Counted from the stretch's first letter, positions 8,259-16,004 are shown. The stretch: 64,000 nucleotides of DNA from Kordia algicida OT-1 (GCF_000154725.1 NZ_DS544873.1:73118-137117); one strand, 5' to 3'. The notes: generated by a model not told the origin, from the sequence alone. Made by a program: numbers and translations.

Positions 8259-8438
8259 ATGAAAAAGTCCATTGTTCAAAAAGATGATGAGGTGGTAAAG
8301 GCTCATATCGAAAGCATTAAACATGATATTCAGATGTTAAAAAAACACGCTAATCCAAACCTACGTCGCAGACAGCAGAAACTGATGCGTCGAAATTGTT
8401 CCACAGATGAACATCATTCATTTTTCAACGGTTTTTAA
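8259..8438 (+). CDS. 59-residue basic protein overlapping the next gene
   Basis: Starts at ATG 8259, three bases after the preceding stop, and ends at TAA 8436-8438, 32 bases inside the next gene. The product (MKKSIVQKDDEVVKAHIES at its start, LRRRQQKLMRRN near its end) is Lys/Arg/Gln-rich and predicted helical. No family recognised. Its tight fit between flanking genes supports it being real; the long overlap counts slightly against. Confidence 0.5.
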   Translation: MKKSIVQKDDEVVKAHIESIKHDIQMLKKHANPNLRRRQQKLMRRNCSTDEHHSFFNGF

Positions 8439-9738
8439 GCGATTAGATCAATTTGTAAAACATCATAATTCAAACAGCGACAAGCTTTCTAATCATTTGC
8501 GACAACCCATTGTTGCAACGGCGAAAGAAATTATCAAAATTTATGGTTTATCACTTTTAAAGGCTCATAAAATCAAGCCTTTAGAAGTGGATAATATTCC
8601 ACCCTTAGAAACCAATAGCGAGCAACTAGCAAAAATGGCTCATGTTAGTACAAGGACTATCAGAAGGCATATACAGCGCCTATTAGATGCTAAAGTACTT
8701 ACCGAAAAAGTTTATAAAGGTAGAAAGGCGAATTACCAGCTTCGTTTTAACTCAAATATTCTGTTAATAAGCGGTTTAAAACCCGTTAATAAAGACGAAT
8801 TTTTGGAAGACGACAAAAAAAAGAAAACTACTGATAATCAGTTTTTTAAAAATTCTTTACGGACAACTTGTCCGCAATCTGACTCTAGTAACAATAGTTA
8901 CATAAATAATATAATAATAGCAGTTGATAACAAAATTAAAAGGAGTTCGCTTGCGCTCACGTCACATTATTTTTCTGGAAACAAAACTGGAAACAAATTT
9001 ACAGGATACGTAGAGAAGGAAGGCGCAAAAAGGAGTAACGAGCCACCCCTGAAAGGCACACCAGGCGCGCAAAAAAATGTTCCAAAAGATGATAAAATCA
9101 GCAAAAAATACTCCTCAAATGTAAGTGATTTACAAAATAGTGTTGTAGAGAAGGAAGGACAAAGCAAACAAGTCATAAAACAAGCAAAAGACACAGCTTC
9201 AATGCCTGAGACTTGTTGCTTTTCCTCCCTTAATCTCTATGTGGATTCACTATGGAATCTCTCTAAAGAGACGATCTATAAAAATACATTTCTCACTAAA
9301 AATCAGCAGTTAAGGGCAAAAGAGTTGTTGCGGGATTGGTATGCGCCTGTATCAGAGCGAAACTTGGCAAAAGTTCATAATATTTATGTTCAGCGTATTG
9401 AATTGGTACGTAAATATCTAGCAAAAGATTCTAAAAATAGGTACGTTCAATTGCCTGATAGGTACTTTGATGTGACTAACAAATATGGATTTACAGGAAC
9501 AAAAGCTTGGTATGAAATTCATATGAAAGCAAAGCGAAAGACTCGGGACAAACTGATGCTACACGCTCAAATTCGACGTTTTATAAATAACGAGGAAAAA
9601 GACACTTCAAAACAACTTTCTCGTTTACAGCTTTTTAAAGATTGTGAAAAGCGTATTGAAAGCCTTAATTCTCCTGAATTGATGGATCAATTCTATGCTA
9701 CAATTTTAAACAAAACATCATTCAATCACTCACAGTAA
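8407..9738 (+). CDS. Winged-helix protein, candidate replication initiator or regulator
   Basis: 443 residues. Residues ~70-115 (TNSEQLAKMAHVSTRTIRRH, then IQRLLDAKVLTEKVY) form a clear winged helix-turn-helix. A long, low-complexity, Lys/Ser/Asn-rich linker (about 130-265) joins it to a C-terminal globular part with basic helices. Large two-part proteins of this kind downstream of iterons are often replication initiators in Bacteroidota plasmids and phages, but I see no Rep catalytic or AAA+ motif. It may instead be a loader or a regulator. Confidence 0.65.
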   Translation: MNIIHFSTVFKRLDQFVKHHNSNSDKLSNHLRQPIVATAKEIIKIYGLSLLKAHKIKPLEVDNIPPLETNSEQLAKMAHVSTRTIRRHIQRLLDAKVLTEKVYKGRKANYQLRFNSNILLISGLKPVNKDEFLEDDKKKKTTDNQFFKNSLRTTCPQSDSSNNSYINNIIIAVDNKIKRSSLALTSHYFSGNKTGNKFTGYVEKEGAKRSNEPPLKGTPGAQKNVPKDDKISKKYSSNVSDLQNSVVEKEGQSKQVIKQAKDTASMPETCCFSSLNLYVDSLWNLSKETIYKNTFLTKNQQLRAKELLRDWYAPVSERNLAKVHNIYVQRIELVRKYLAKDSKNRYVQLPDRYFDVTNKYGFTGTKAWYEIHMKAKRKTRDKLMLHAQIRRFINNEEKDTSKQLSRLQLFKDCEKRIESLNSPELMDQFYATILNKTSFNHSQ

Positions 9739-9750
9739 ATACATGATAAA

Positions 9751-10239
9751 ATGAAAAAAACATCAAAAAACACCCTTAGTACATTCAGTCAAAAGATTAG
9801 AAATGCCGTTACAGACTTATCGGTTGATATTTTTGGCTATGAGAAAATGGTAACCAAAAATATCATTCAAAATACAGCATTTATTTCAAGTAAAACCAAG
9901 ATTCCAAAAGCACGTCTTTTTTTAAAAATTGTGCAAAAAGATCATACAATCAAAGCCTATTTGTTCGATCAATCTAAAGCCATTCAAGCCATTCCAACAA
10001 AAGAACTTGCCTATTTCTTTATTGACAGAGAAACCGCAGAATTATCAAGAATTCAGAACAAAATTGCCTTTAGTATCAAGAAATACTTGAATGATTTTGC
10101 ATTAAAAAATGGTTTGAACGTTGAAAATCTTGCCGTATGGATTCATGTTAAAGATGAAAAAGTCATCATTGATGCATTTGATAAGGATCAATTTGTAAAA
10201 GAAATACCAATGAGTTCATTAATTAAATTTTTTAGGTAA
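9751..10239 (+). CDS. Protein of unknown function in the replication/control operon
   Basis: 162 residues, starting 12 bases after the previous stop and overlapping the next start by one base (TAATG). Mixed alpha/beta composition without signal peptide or membrane segment; two similar halves are suggested by the parallel phrases IVQKDHTIKAYLFDQSKAIQ and IHVKDEKVIIDAFDKDQF. No family recognised. Probably cytoplasmic. Confidence 0.65.
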   Translation: MKKTSKNTLSTFSQKIRNAVTDLSVDIFGYEKMVTKNIIQNTAFISSKTKIPKARLFLKIVQKDHTIKAYLFDQSKAIQAIPTKELAYFFIDRETAELSRIQNKIAFSIKKYLNDFALKNGLNVENLAVWIHVKDEKVIIDAFDKDQFVKEIPMSSLIKFFR

Positions 10240-10520
10240 TGAGCGCATCAAAAGGTTGGAAATTAAAACAGGATTCAGAAACCAAATTAATCGTTTGGTT
10301 TGCTGATGGAAATGTGAGAACTCTGTATTCTATCGATTGGAATTATAAGTTTTCACAGACAAAAAAACGTGAGATTGGACTCGCTCGCTTTTACAAAAAG
10401 ATTGAAGATTATGGAGCTAAAGTAAAAGTCGCAGAAATTTATGAAATGAGTTCAAAAAGACGTATAGCAAAGTTTATTAGCGGAGTAGAAGTAGCAATTA
10501 ATCAACAAGAAAATCAATGA
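10239..10520 (+). CDS. Small protein of unknown function
   Basis: 93 residues, rich in Lys, Trp and Tyr at the N-terminus (KGWKLKQDSETKLIVWFADG) and ending in charged helices. It is translationally coupled on both sides: a one-base overlap with the upstream gene and a four-base ATGA overlap with the downstream gene. No motif recognised. The coupling makes a shared function with the neighbours likely. Confidence 0.65.
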   Translation: MSASKGWKLKQDSETKLIVWFADGNVRTLYSIDWNYKFSQTKKREIGLARFYKKIEDYGAKVKVAEIYEMSSKRRIAKFISGVEVAINQQENQ

Positions 10521-11674
10521 AAAAAATAATCCATTTAAAAGAAAAATTAGCTTCAAATATAAGGTTCAGCACCAAATATGATTTGGGCGAAGATGATAAA
10601 ATTCACTTACTCTATGTATCTCCGAAATTAAATGCGACAGGGTATTATCGTTTAATTTCACAAGCATTAGAATTAGACAAAACAAATACGCATAAAAGTA
10701 TTATTACAAACATAGATAGTAATGATTTTAATAATTCATTAAATGACCTTACAACGGTACTAGATGAGCGTTTGTTAGTGTGGGCAGATTATATCATATT
10801 TCCACCTATTTTTAGTGATATCACGTATCTATTAAAAGCAATTGAGGCGTTTAATCCAATGATTCAAATTACTTTTAATATAGATCAGAATTATTTTGCA
10901 TTAAATGCTATGAGTTACGATAAGAGAAAAATTTCACAGATCGAATTGCATAACCTGGAGAACAATTTAGCGTGTGCGGATCTATTGTTAGTTGCCAATT
11001 TAAAATTCAAAAACTTTTTACATCGATATATAAATTTGCGTCATCCAAATGCTGATGTGGTAACTGGGTTTATTCCAAATTTAATTTCTCAAATTGGATA
11101 TGAAAGTATGCCGAAAATCATTAAAAACGACACAGAATTATTTCGTCTTGGACTCATAAAACCAACTTTGGAAGATTTGAATTTCATAAAAGAGTTATTT
11201 CAAAAAATGAGTAAAGAATTAAAAGACAAAATTCAAGTGGTTTGTTTAGGTAGTTCTACAACCTATGAGCTTATAGAGAAGCTGGACTTACAAAATGATA
11301 TAGAATTTCATAAAACAGTTCATTTTAAAACCTTCTTTTTTAAATTAAATCAGCTAAGGCTTGATTCAGCTTTGCTCTTGGCAAAAGATACTACCTACAA
11401 CAAACATCACAGTAGTTATCTGTTTTTGGAACTATCAGCATTTGGAATTCCGACGATTACCTCAATTTATCATTCGGCAAGTAACAATATTACTGATGGA
11501 GTGGATGGACTCTTAGCCTCGATAGAACCTGAATGGATAAAGGCGCTTGATCTGCTAATTAACGTGAAAGGTATTAAAAAAGAAATTGGAAGTATGGCAA
11601 TTAAAAATGTGTGGAAGAACCACAGCTTTTCAAAGAAGCAAATTCAGAATATTAGTCAAGAAATCTTCTTTTAA
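10517..11674 (+). CDS. GT-B glycosyltransferase-like protein
   Basis: 385 residues. The N-terminal HLLYVSPKLNATGYYRLI resembles the first strand and nucleotide-loop of GT-B enzymes. The C-terminal segment SSYLFLELSAFGIPTITSIY, followed by ITDGVDGLLAS, matches the GT4 donor-site pattern (E...G.P......G..E.I.DG..G.L), although the usual EX7E is only partly kept. Last gene of the 7.9-11.7 kb operon, with a strong terminator after it. An odd companion for control and replication genes; it might modify DNA bases or the cell surface. The activity is inferred from fold-level similarity only. Confidence 0.55.
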   Translation: MKKIIHLKEKLASNIRFSTKYDLGEDDKIHLLYVSPKLNATGYYRLISQALELDKTNTHKSIITNIDSNDFNNSLNDLTTVLDERLLVWADYIIFPPIFSDITYLLKAIEAFNPMIQITFNIDQNYFALNAMSYDKRKISQIELHNLENNLACADLLLVANLKFKNFLHRYINLRHPNADVVTGFIPNLISQIGYESMPKIIKNDTELFRLGLIKPTLEDLNFIKELFQKMSKELKDKIQVVCLGSSTTYELIEKLDLQNDIEFHKTVHFKTFFFKLNQLRLDSALLLAKDTTYNKHHSSYLFLELSAFGIPTITSIYHSASNNITDGVDGLLASIEPEWIKALDLLINVKGIKKEIGSMAIKNVWKNHSFSKKQIQNISQEIFF

Positions 11675-11684
11675 TTGATAAAAA

Positions 11685-11714
11685 AGAAAAGCCTTGTTAG
11701 GGCAAGGCTTTTCT
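11685..11714 (+). terminator. Intrinsic terminator after the 7.9-11.7 kb operon
   Basis: A 12-bp perfect stem, AGAAAAGCCTTG with CAAGGCTTTTCT, around the loop TTAGGG. It starts 11 bases after the stop of the glycosyltransferase-like gene. The stem is flanked by A- and T-runs, so it may work in both directions. Confidence 0.85.
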
Positions 11715-11822
11715 GTTCAGCACAATTTTAGTTTTACGATAATTTAGTGGTAATTGCTAAAAAGAACCATGATATGCTGAACGTTTAAAATAGGAATCCT
11801 CAATTGGGGTATCAAGGATTCC
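11715..11822. other. Two further hairpins in the gap before the leftward genes
   Basis: GTTCAGCA (11715-11722) can pair with TGCTGAAC (11775-11782) across 52 bases. GGAATCCT (11793-11800) pairs with AGGATTCC (11815-11822) and is followed by a T-rich stretch on the minus strand. The second is a reasonable terminator for the leftward genes at 11863-12481; the first may be part of a structured RNA like those at 12.5-13.1 kb. Confidence 0.4.
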
Positions 11823-11862
11823 ATCTGATAAAAAAAGGGTACTACAGTTTGGGAATTTTAGG

Positions 11863-11982
11863 TCATAGGATTTTATCCAAATTATAATATAGTGCCACAA
11901 TCACAAATACAACGATAAAAAGAATTGCAAATAAAAATCCAGCAATAAAGCCTTTTAGGAATTGTAATTTATAAGCGTTCAT
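11863..11982 (-). CDS. 39-residue single-span membrane protein
   Basis: Read from ATG 11982: starts MNAYKLQFLKGFIAGFLFAI and is followed by a strongly hydrophobic span (~residues 9-33) and a short basic end. A longer in-frame start at 12129 would force overlap with the lipoprotein gene and adds sequence that looks like a shadow of it. No family recognised. Confidence 0.5.
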   Translation of the reverse strand: MNAYKLQFLKGFIAGFLFAILFIVVFVIVALYYNLDKIL

Positions 11983-12004
11983 AATATGCTCTATTGACCT
12001 TTTT

Positions 12005-12481
12005 TCATTGGTTGGGTAATAATGATTCTGTTTTAAAGCAAGTATCAATACCTTCAGTGATACATGGGGTACAAATACCTTCATTATTTGTTGATCGTTT
12101 GGGTAGGCAACCAATGGTACAACCTTCACAAATTAAAATTGTATTTCCTGAAGTTATATAGAGTGAATTATGTTCCTTATTTAATACATATGAAATCTGT
12201 AATGAACGATCTCTAGTATTGCCTATGAGTTGAATCATATTTAAAGAGTTATTGTCAAAAGCCTTACTGGAATCGATATTGAGTTCATTTATTTTGATCT
12301 CTTTTTTTTTGATTTGTAATATGTCATTTTCTAGTTGTTTAATTAGTTTTTGTTTATCATTGAAAACGATTTGATGATCTACTATTTTAGCAATCATTTC
12401 TTCAGCATCTAATTTTTTGATGTCTCTACAACTACTACAGAGTATTAGTGTGACCAAGATTAAAACTATTTTTTCTTTCAT
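12005..12481 (-). CDS. Cys-rich lipoprotein of unknown function
   Basis: 158 residues with a lipoprotein signal peptide (MKEKIVLILVTLILCSSC, lipobox LCSSC). A helical, charged stretch (about 30-75) is followed by a Cys-rich C-terminus (ILICEGCTIGCLP, GICTPC, DTCF), which could form disulfides or bind metal in the periplasm. No family recognised. Leftward; probably co-transcribed with the small membrane gene downstream. Confidence 0.65.
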   Translation of the reverse strand: MKEKIVLILVTLILCSSCRDIKKLDAEEMIAKIVDHQIVFNDKQKLIKQLENDILQIKKKEIKINELNIDSSKAFDNNSLNMIQLIGNTRDRSLQISYVLNKEHNSLYITSGNTILICEGCTIGCLPKRSTNNEGICTPCITEGIDTCFKTESLLPNQ

Positions 12482-12501
12482 AATTCTATCATTAAATGTT
12501 A

Positions 12502-12565
12502 CTTTTAGATAACAGGGCGGTCTGACTAGCCATCGTAAGAACCGCCCTGTCTGCCTAACTAAAAG
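12502..12565. ncRNA. Structured element 1 (stem-loop)
   Basis: ACAGGGCGGT (12512-12521) pairs perfectly with ACCGCCCTGT (12541-12550). Outside it CTTTTAG (12502-12508) pairs with CTAAAAG (12559-12565). The outer helix recurs in element 2. First of four related hairpins spaced ~140-190 bases apart; RNA or DNA structure not decided. Confidence 0.45.
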
Positions 12566-12693
12566 TTTAGATTAGGTCACAGGTTGTCATTACAACCCGA
12601 TCATTACATACTGACAGAACCAAAATCAAAACCCTATATCGATTACAGTTCCCTTTAAAAACTTCTCAGAAAGTTAAAATCAGTACGTTTAAT

Positions 12694-12741
12694 TTTTAGT
12701 GGCAAAGCGACAACGATTCAGCTATCGCTTTGCCGCTAAAA
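12694..12741. ncRNA. Structured element 2 (17-bp stem-loop)
   Basis: TTTTAGTGGCAAAGCGA (12694-12710) pairs with TCGCTTTGCCGCTAAAA (12725-12741), with one U-G pair and a 14-base loop. The loop ACGATTCAGC is shared with element 3. The stem differs from element 3 at a base pair (G-C here, A-T there) that stays paired. Confidence 0.55.
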
Positions 12742-12863
12742 GAGTAAGCAAATGTAAAACTCACTCTAAACACATCTTGAATGTTGACACCCGTATTGCA
12801 AAAAGTGTCTTTTTATAGTTTGGAAATAGAAAAATACATTCTACGTGTTATTTGATTACTTTA

Positions 12864-12897
12864 AGCAAAGCGATAACGATTCAGCTATCGCTTTGCT
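12864..12897. ncRNA. Structured element 3 (12-bp stem-loop)
   Basis: AGCAAAGCGATA (12864-12875) pairs perfectly with TATCGCTTTGCT (12886-12897) around ACGATTCAGC, the same loop as element 2. Both elements 2 and 3 are followed by related single-stranded text (TAAAACTC, then AACACATCTTGAA or AACACACCTTCAA, then AAAAGTGTCT or AAAAGTGCCT), so the repeated unit is longer than the hairpin. Confidence 0.55.
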
Positions 12898-13004
12898 AGA
12901 GTTATTACCCTAAAACTCCATTTTTAACACACCTTCAAACACTACCAAAAGTGCCTGATGAAAAACTTGAAAAAAAATGTGTTAACTCTTATTTCTAGGC
13001 TGGC

Positions 13005-13040
13005 AAGGCGACTGATTTTGAAACTACCTATTGTCGCCTT
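13005..13040. ncRNA. Structured element 4 (stem-loop)
   Basis: AAGGCGAC (13005-13012) pairs with GTCGCCTT (13033-13040) over a 20-base loop. It sits in the same context as elements 2 and 3 (preceded by GGC) and has A-T to G-C changes on both strands of the stem relative to them. No open reading frame covers the 12482-13125 stretch convincingly. Confidence 0.45.
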
Positions 13041-13125
13041 AGTTGTTTAAAGAGTATTTAAACATGAGTTTAGTTAAAAACCATAGCCAACCTTTAAAAT
13101 ACTTAACGCGCTCCTTATGAACTAG

Positions 13126-13296
13126 CTAGGGGTATTTACGATCTTTATTTGTTAATTCCTTTTCGATTTCTTCATCCACTTTATTTTTTATTTTCTTCCT
13201 TCTTTTGTTTTTTACATAGAAGTATCTTACGATAACTAATAGTATGATAACTTCCATTACAAAAATACCTACTAGAAACTGTGTCTCACTAACCAT
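13126..13296 (-). CDS. 56-residue single-span membrane protein
   Basis: From ATG 13296: an N-terminal hydrophobic span (VGIFVMEVIILLVIVRYFY) then a highly basic region (KNKRRKKIKNK) and an acidic/charged end, ending at TAG 13126-13128. The layout is that of a small inner-membrane protein with a cytoplasmic charged tail. No family recognised. Confidence 0.5.
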   Translation of the reverse strand: MVSETQFLVGIFVMEVIILLVIVRYFYVKNKRRKKIKNKVDEEIEKELTNKDRKYP

Positions 13297-13442
13297 GAAT
13301 CTTTATGTTAAAAAGGCTATCAATAACAATTGGTTAGGCTCAGTGGAATACGCTACAATAGATACACTTGGGTTAAGATGAATTCGATAATTTAAATGGT
13401 CATTCAATTTATTTTAGTAAATTCAACTTTTTGAATCAAAAG

Positions 13443-13529
13443 AACAAAGTGGCATTTTTGATTCCCGAATTAAACTTTCGTTTAAAAATCAAAATAGTCA
13501 TGCATATTAAACAAAATAGCCACTTTGTT
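13443..13529. other. Multi-stem hairpin
   Basis: Outer stem AACAAAGTGGC (13443-13453) with GCCACTTTGTT (13519-13529). Inside, TTAAAC (13470-13475) pairs with GTTTAA (13480-13485) around a TTTC loop, and nearby TTTTGATT and AATCAAAA segments can extend it. Lies in a ~370-bp gene-free stretch (13297-13666). Looks like a folded RNA or a cruciform-prone DNA. Confidence 0.4.
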
Positions 13530-13587
13530 ACATGTTAAAAAAACAGTCAATTGAGAATTTATTAAGCCTACTCGCTTGACTAAAATT

Positions 13588-13657
13588 AAAGCTTTCAATC
13601 CCCGAAAATGAGAAGTATTTTTCGGATTATTCTAAAAACGGGGATTTTGAAAGCTTT
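13588..13657. other. Long nested hairpin downstream of a small leftward gene
   Basis: AAAGCTTTCAATCCCC (13588-13603) pairs with GGGGATTTTGAAAGCTTT (13640-13657) with a two-base bulge; a second hairpin, CCGAAAA with TTTTCGG (13602-13608 / 13619-13625), can form within. It begins 10 bases after the stop of the leftward gene at 13667, so termination is one plausible role. Confidence 0.45.
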
Positions 13658-13666
13658 GCTTTTAAG

Positions 13667-13918
13667 CTATTTTTCATCTTCATTATCAACCATATTTTCT
13701 AAAAATTTTGCGAATTTCATCATTAATATTACGGAGTGCATTTCTTTGATTCGATCTTTAGTTTCAGCAAAGTCCAATTTGTCAAATTTTAAACTTTCTA
13801 TACTCAATATGCTATGTACATTATTAATAATTTTATGCATTTTAAACATAAAAAATAACAAGATTCCAATGAATACGAGGTTAATGATAATTAAGATTAA
13901 TACGTAAATATTATCCAT
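13667..13918 (-). CDS. Small membrane protein of unknown function
   Basis: 83 residues: an N-terminal hydrophobic span (YVLILIIINLVFIGILLFFM) followed by a charged helical domain ending in NEDEK. Likely anchored in the inner membrane with a cytoplasmic tail. An overlapping rightward frame over the same bases is judged a shadow. No family recognised. Confidence 0.55.
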   Translation of the reverse strand: MDNIYVLILIIINLVFIGILLFFMFKMHKIINNVHSILSIESLKFDKLDFAETKDRIKEMHSVILMMKFAKFLENMVDNEDEK

Positions 13919-14080
13919 TTCTTATTAAAAATTACAACTATGTTATTTAGATTTTTGAAGTAAAAAGCTTACAAAGTATTTTGCAATTTTCATTTCTATA
14001 TGAGTTGTTTTTCACGATCCTAAATACTTTTATTCATAGTTTATTTATATTTGGTTTAACGACCTTACTAAAATAAGGAA

Positions 14081-14135
14081 ACTTTCGTAATTATCATAAT
14101 TATTTCACAATAATACAATAAAACTTTCGCAATTA
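14081..14135 (+). promoter_or_regulatory. Paired direct repeats before the XRE-type gene
   Basis: AACTTTCGTAATTA near 14082 is repeated as AACTTTCGCAATTA ending just at the start codon of the gene at 14136. The ~40-base separation and the position over the start region suggest an autoregulatory operator for the downstream repressor-like protein. Confidence 0.5.
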
Positions 14136-14639
14136 ATGAAAGATAGAATAACTAAAGTATTCAATGATTTAAAAATTAGTTCTTACAAAACAGCAGAAGA
14201 ATTAAATCAAGTAGTTTCACAAGTAACAATAAGAAATATTGTTAAAGGTAGAACAGAGAATCCACACCAATCTACTCTTGATTTATTAGCTGATTACCTT
14301 TGTAATAATTACAAGGTTTCGCGAAAGTGGCTTTTAAGTGGAGAGGGAGAAATGTACTTGAAAGATGATAAGGATTTTTATATTGAAAAGTTGGGCGTAA
14401 GATTTGAACTAGATGAGTTAATTACGCATTTTGAAAATAACAAAGAAGTTTATTTCGCTAATTCTAAAGATTTGATGTTACATGTTATTGAAGAACTTAT
14501 AAAAAATAAAGAAAAGTATTTTGAAATTTCTGAGTACTTGCGATTATTTATAAAAGATAGTGTAGAACAAAGGCTAGAAAAACGCCTAGCAGAAATTAAG
14601 GAGTTGGGAGCAATCGTAAATTCTCAAAAAAGTAAATAG
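14136..14639 (+). CDS. XRE/CI-like helix-turn-helix regulator
   Basis: 167 residues. Residues ~1-65 form a lambda-type helix-turn-helix (KTAEELNQVVSQVTIRNIVK) and end with the SRKWLLSGEGEMY phrase typical of phage repressor-like regulators. The C-terminus is helical (residues 85-165) without a LexA-type peptidase pair, so cleavage-dependent induction is not evident. Only rightward gene between 11.7 and 23.9 kb; it diverges from a leftward small gene and is preceded by paired repeats that it may bind. Confidence 0.75.
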   Translation: MKDRITKVFNDLKISSYKTAEELNQVVSQVTIRNIVKGRTENPHQSTLDLLADYLCNNYKVSRKWLLSGEGEMYLKDDKDFYIEKLGVRFELDELITHFENNKEVYFANSKDLMLHVIEELIKNKEKYFEISEYLRLFIKDSVEQRLEKRLAEIKELGAIVNSQKSK

Positions 14640-14643
14640 AAAT

Positions 14644-14871
14644 TTATGTAGTGATTTTAAAATTATCAACCATAAATATAAGTCCACTAGGTAAATTTAT
14701 AAAAGACTCATTATTTTTTCTTTCTTTTTCGTTTGATCTTTCTTCTAATTTGATTAATTCTTCTTCTATTTTTTTGGAACGTTTTTCATAAGACTTTTTA
14801 GAACGATCTTTAATATATCCTTTCTTATTAAGTTGGTTTAAGATTTCTTTTGCTTTCTCTGACTCCGACAT
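14644..14871 (-). CDS. Small, highly charged protein of unknown function
   Basis: 75 residues, Lys/Glu-rich and predicted helical throughout (KKGYIKDRSKKSYEKRSKKI and following), ending in a more hydrophobic LPSGLIFMVDNFKITT. It lies six bases downstream of the stop of a membrane-protein gene and is likely co-transcribed with it. No family recognised. Confidence 0.5.
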   Translation of the reverse strand: MSESEKAKEILNQLNKKGYIKDRSKKSYEKRSKKIEEELIKLEERSNEKERKNNESFINLPSGLIFMVDNFKITT

Positions 14872-14876
14872 TTGAT

Positions 14877-15653
14877 TTATTTATTAATTTCTTTTCCAAC
14901 TTCAATAATCACTTTTGTATTTAATTTAGTGTAGTCATTTTCCTTTTCGTCCTTGACAAATCCATTCTCAGGAATAACATATAATATTTGATCGAATAAA
15001 GTAGATATTACTTTCTTCAACCTTTCTTCAATAGTTTGATAATGTTTGAATAAGAAGTAAGAAGATGCTAAAATAAGAATTGGAGAGACAATAAGTAAAA
15101 CGTTTTGGTGCCATTGCTCAAAGTCGTATTCGCCTATAGAATTTACTTTATATATTAAACTCCATGTAAACCAATAACCCGAAGTCAGAACAAAGGAACT
15201 TGAAATAATTAAATAGAAAATTTTCTGATTTTTTGATTCGTAATATTGTTTTATTTTTGAACTAAAATAAAATAGGCTTACAATTAAAGTAAAAAATCTA
15301 ATACCAATTCCAAGTAAAAAATTCTTGTAAGAAGAATATCCTAGATATGATTGATTTTCCATGATTTCTCTTTTCCTAGAAACATAATTTTTATGCTTAT
15401 TGGAATATTCATTTAATATACTTTTTCTTATAGAAATGTACTCAAGGATATTTATCTTATTGTTTTTTAAGTCTATGACACTATTTTCTAATTTAGTGTC
15501 TCTATCATCCAATAATATAGGAAACGTCTTTTTATGATTTTTCAATTCAATAGAATCCTTTTGTATTGAATTATGAATAATTGTCGCAGTAATACTTATA
15601 GACACTACTACGACAATCATTAATGGGTAAAAATATTTAGCCACCGACTTCAT
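14877..15653 (-). CDS. Multi-span membrane protein of unknown function
   Basis: About 258 residues from the ATG at 15653 (MKSVAKYFYPLMIVVVVSIS); ATGs at 15662, 15671 and 15725 are in frame, but the longest would overlap the upstream lipoprotein gene by ~90 bases. Hydrophobic spans near the N-terminus, then around FLLGIGIRFFTLIVSLFYF, IFYLIISSSFVLTSGYW and VLLIVSPILILASSYF, with a large extra-membrane segment between the first and second. The C-terminal tail is charged. No family recognised. Confidence 0.55.
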   Translation of the reverse strand: MKSVAKYFYPLMIVVVVSISITATIIHNSIQKDSIELKNHKKTFPILLDDRDTKLENSVIDLKNNKINILEYISIRKSILNEYSNKHKNYVSRKREIMENQSYLGYSSYKNFLLGIGIRFFTLIVSLFYFSSKIKQYYESKNQKIFYLIISSSFVLTSGYWFTWSLIYKVNSIGEYDFEQWHQNVLLIVSPILILASSYFLFKHYQTIEERLKKVISTLFDQILYVIPENGFVKDEKENDYTKLNTKVIIEVGKEINK

Positions 15654-15804
15654 CTTCGTCATCTTGGTCATCGGGATCTCCGACTTCCTTGTGACCTGTT
15701 GCTTGAAATTCAATAGTTTCCTCATCTGTTAAGTTATTTGGTGTACATCCGTTAATAAATGATAATCCAAACATAATCAATATAATAAATACAACTTTTT
15801 TCAT
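15637..15804 (-). CDS. 55-residue lipoprotein with acidic tail
   Basis: From ATG 15804: a signal peptide with lipobox FINGC, then a short mature part ending in a run of Asp and Glu (DPDDQDDEDEVGG). Stop at 15637-15639, overlapping the downstream membrane-protein start. Small lipoproteins of this shape are common in Bacteroidota. Function unknown. Confidence 0.6.
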   Translation of the reverse strand: MKKVVFIILIMFGLSFINGCTPNNLTDEETIEFQATGHKEVGDPDDQDDEDEVGG

Positions 15805-15945
15805 GTCTCTCGTTTTAAATTTAACATTATTTCCAAATGTATTTAAAAAACGTGAAGTCAGAAATTTACAGTAGAACCATTAACGAATATTATGCTAAAA
15901 TAGAAAAAACTTTCACAATTTTGCAAAAGTATGTTGTAAGAATTT

Positions 15946-15972
15946 ACTATTTACGGTTTTACCGTTAATAGT
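15946..15972. promoter_or_regulatory. Inverted repeat upstream of the 15.8 kb lipoprotein gene
   Basis: ACTATTTACGGT and ACCGTTAATAGT form 12-base arms with one mismatch around TTT. It lies ~140 bp upstream of the leftward lipoprotein start and may be an operator. The surrounding 15805-16003 stretch holds no gene. Confidence 0.4.
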
Positions 15973-16004
15973 GTAAGGTTTTGTTAGGTAATATTAAGTA
16001 CGTA

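Noticed and set aside
8967..9194. Minus-strand open frame of 75 codons
   Set aside because: Antisense to the low-complexity linker of the winged-helix protein; Phe/Ser/Leu-rich shadow.
11983..12129. Longer start for the small membrane protein at 11863
   Set aside because: The added 49 codons overlap the lipoprotein gene on the same strand and have no plausible signal; the ATG at 11982 gives a compact membrane protein.
12482..13125. tRNA genes or integron attC sites among the hairpins
   Set aside because: No cloverleaf or anticodon arm can be formed, and the RYYYAAC/GTTRRRY boxes of attC sites are not in the required places.
13608..13907. Plus-strand open frame of 99 codons
   Set aside because: It covers the hairpin and the antisense of the small membrane protein at 13667-13918, whose hydrophobic-plus-charged plan looks more natural.
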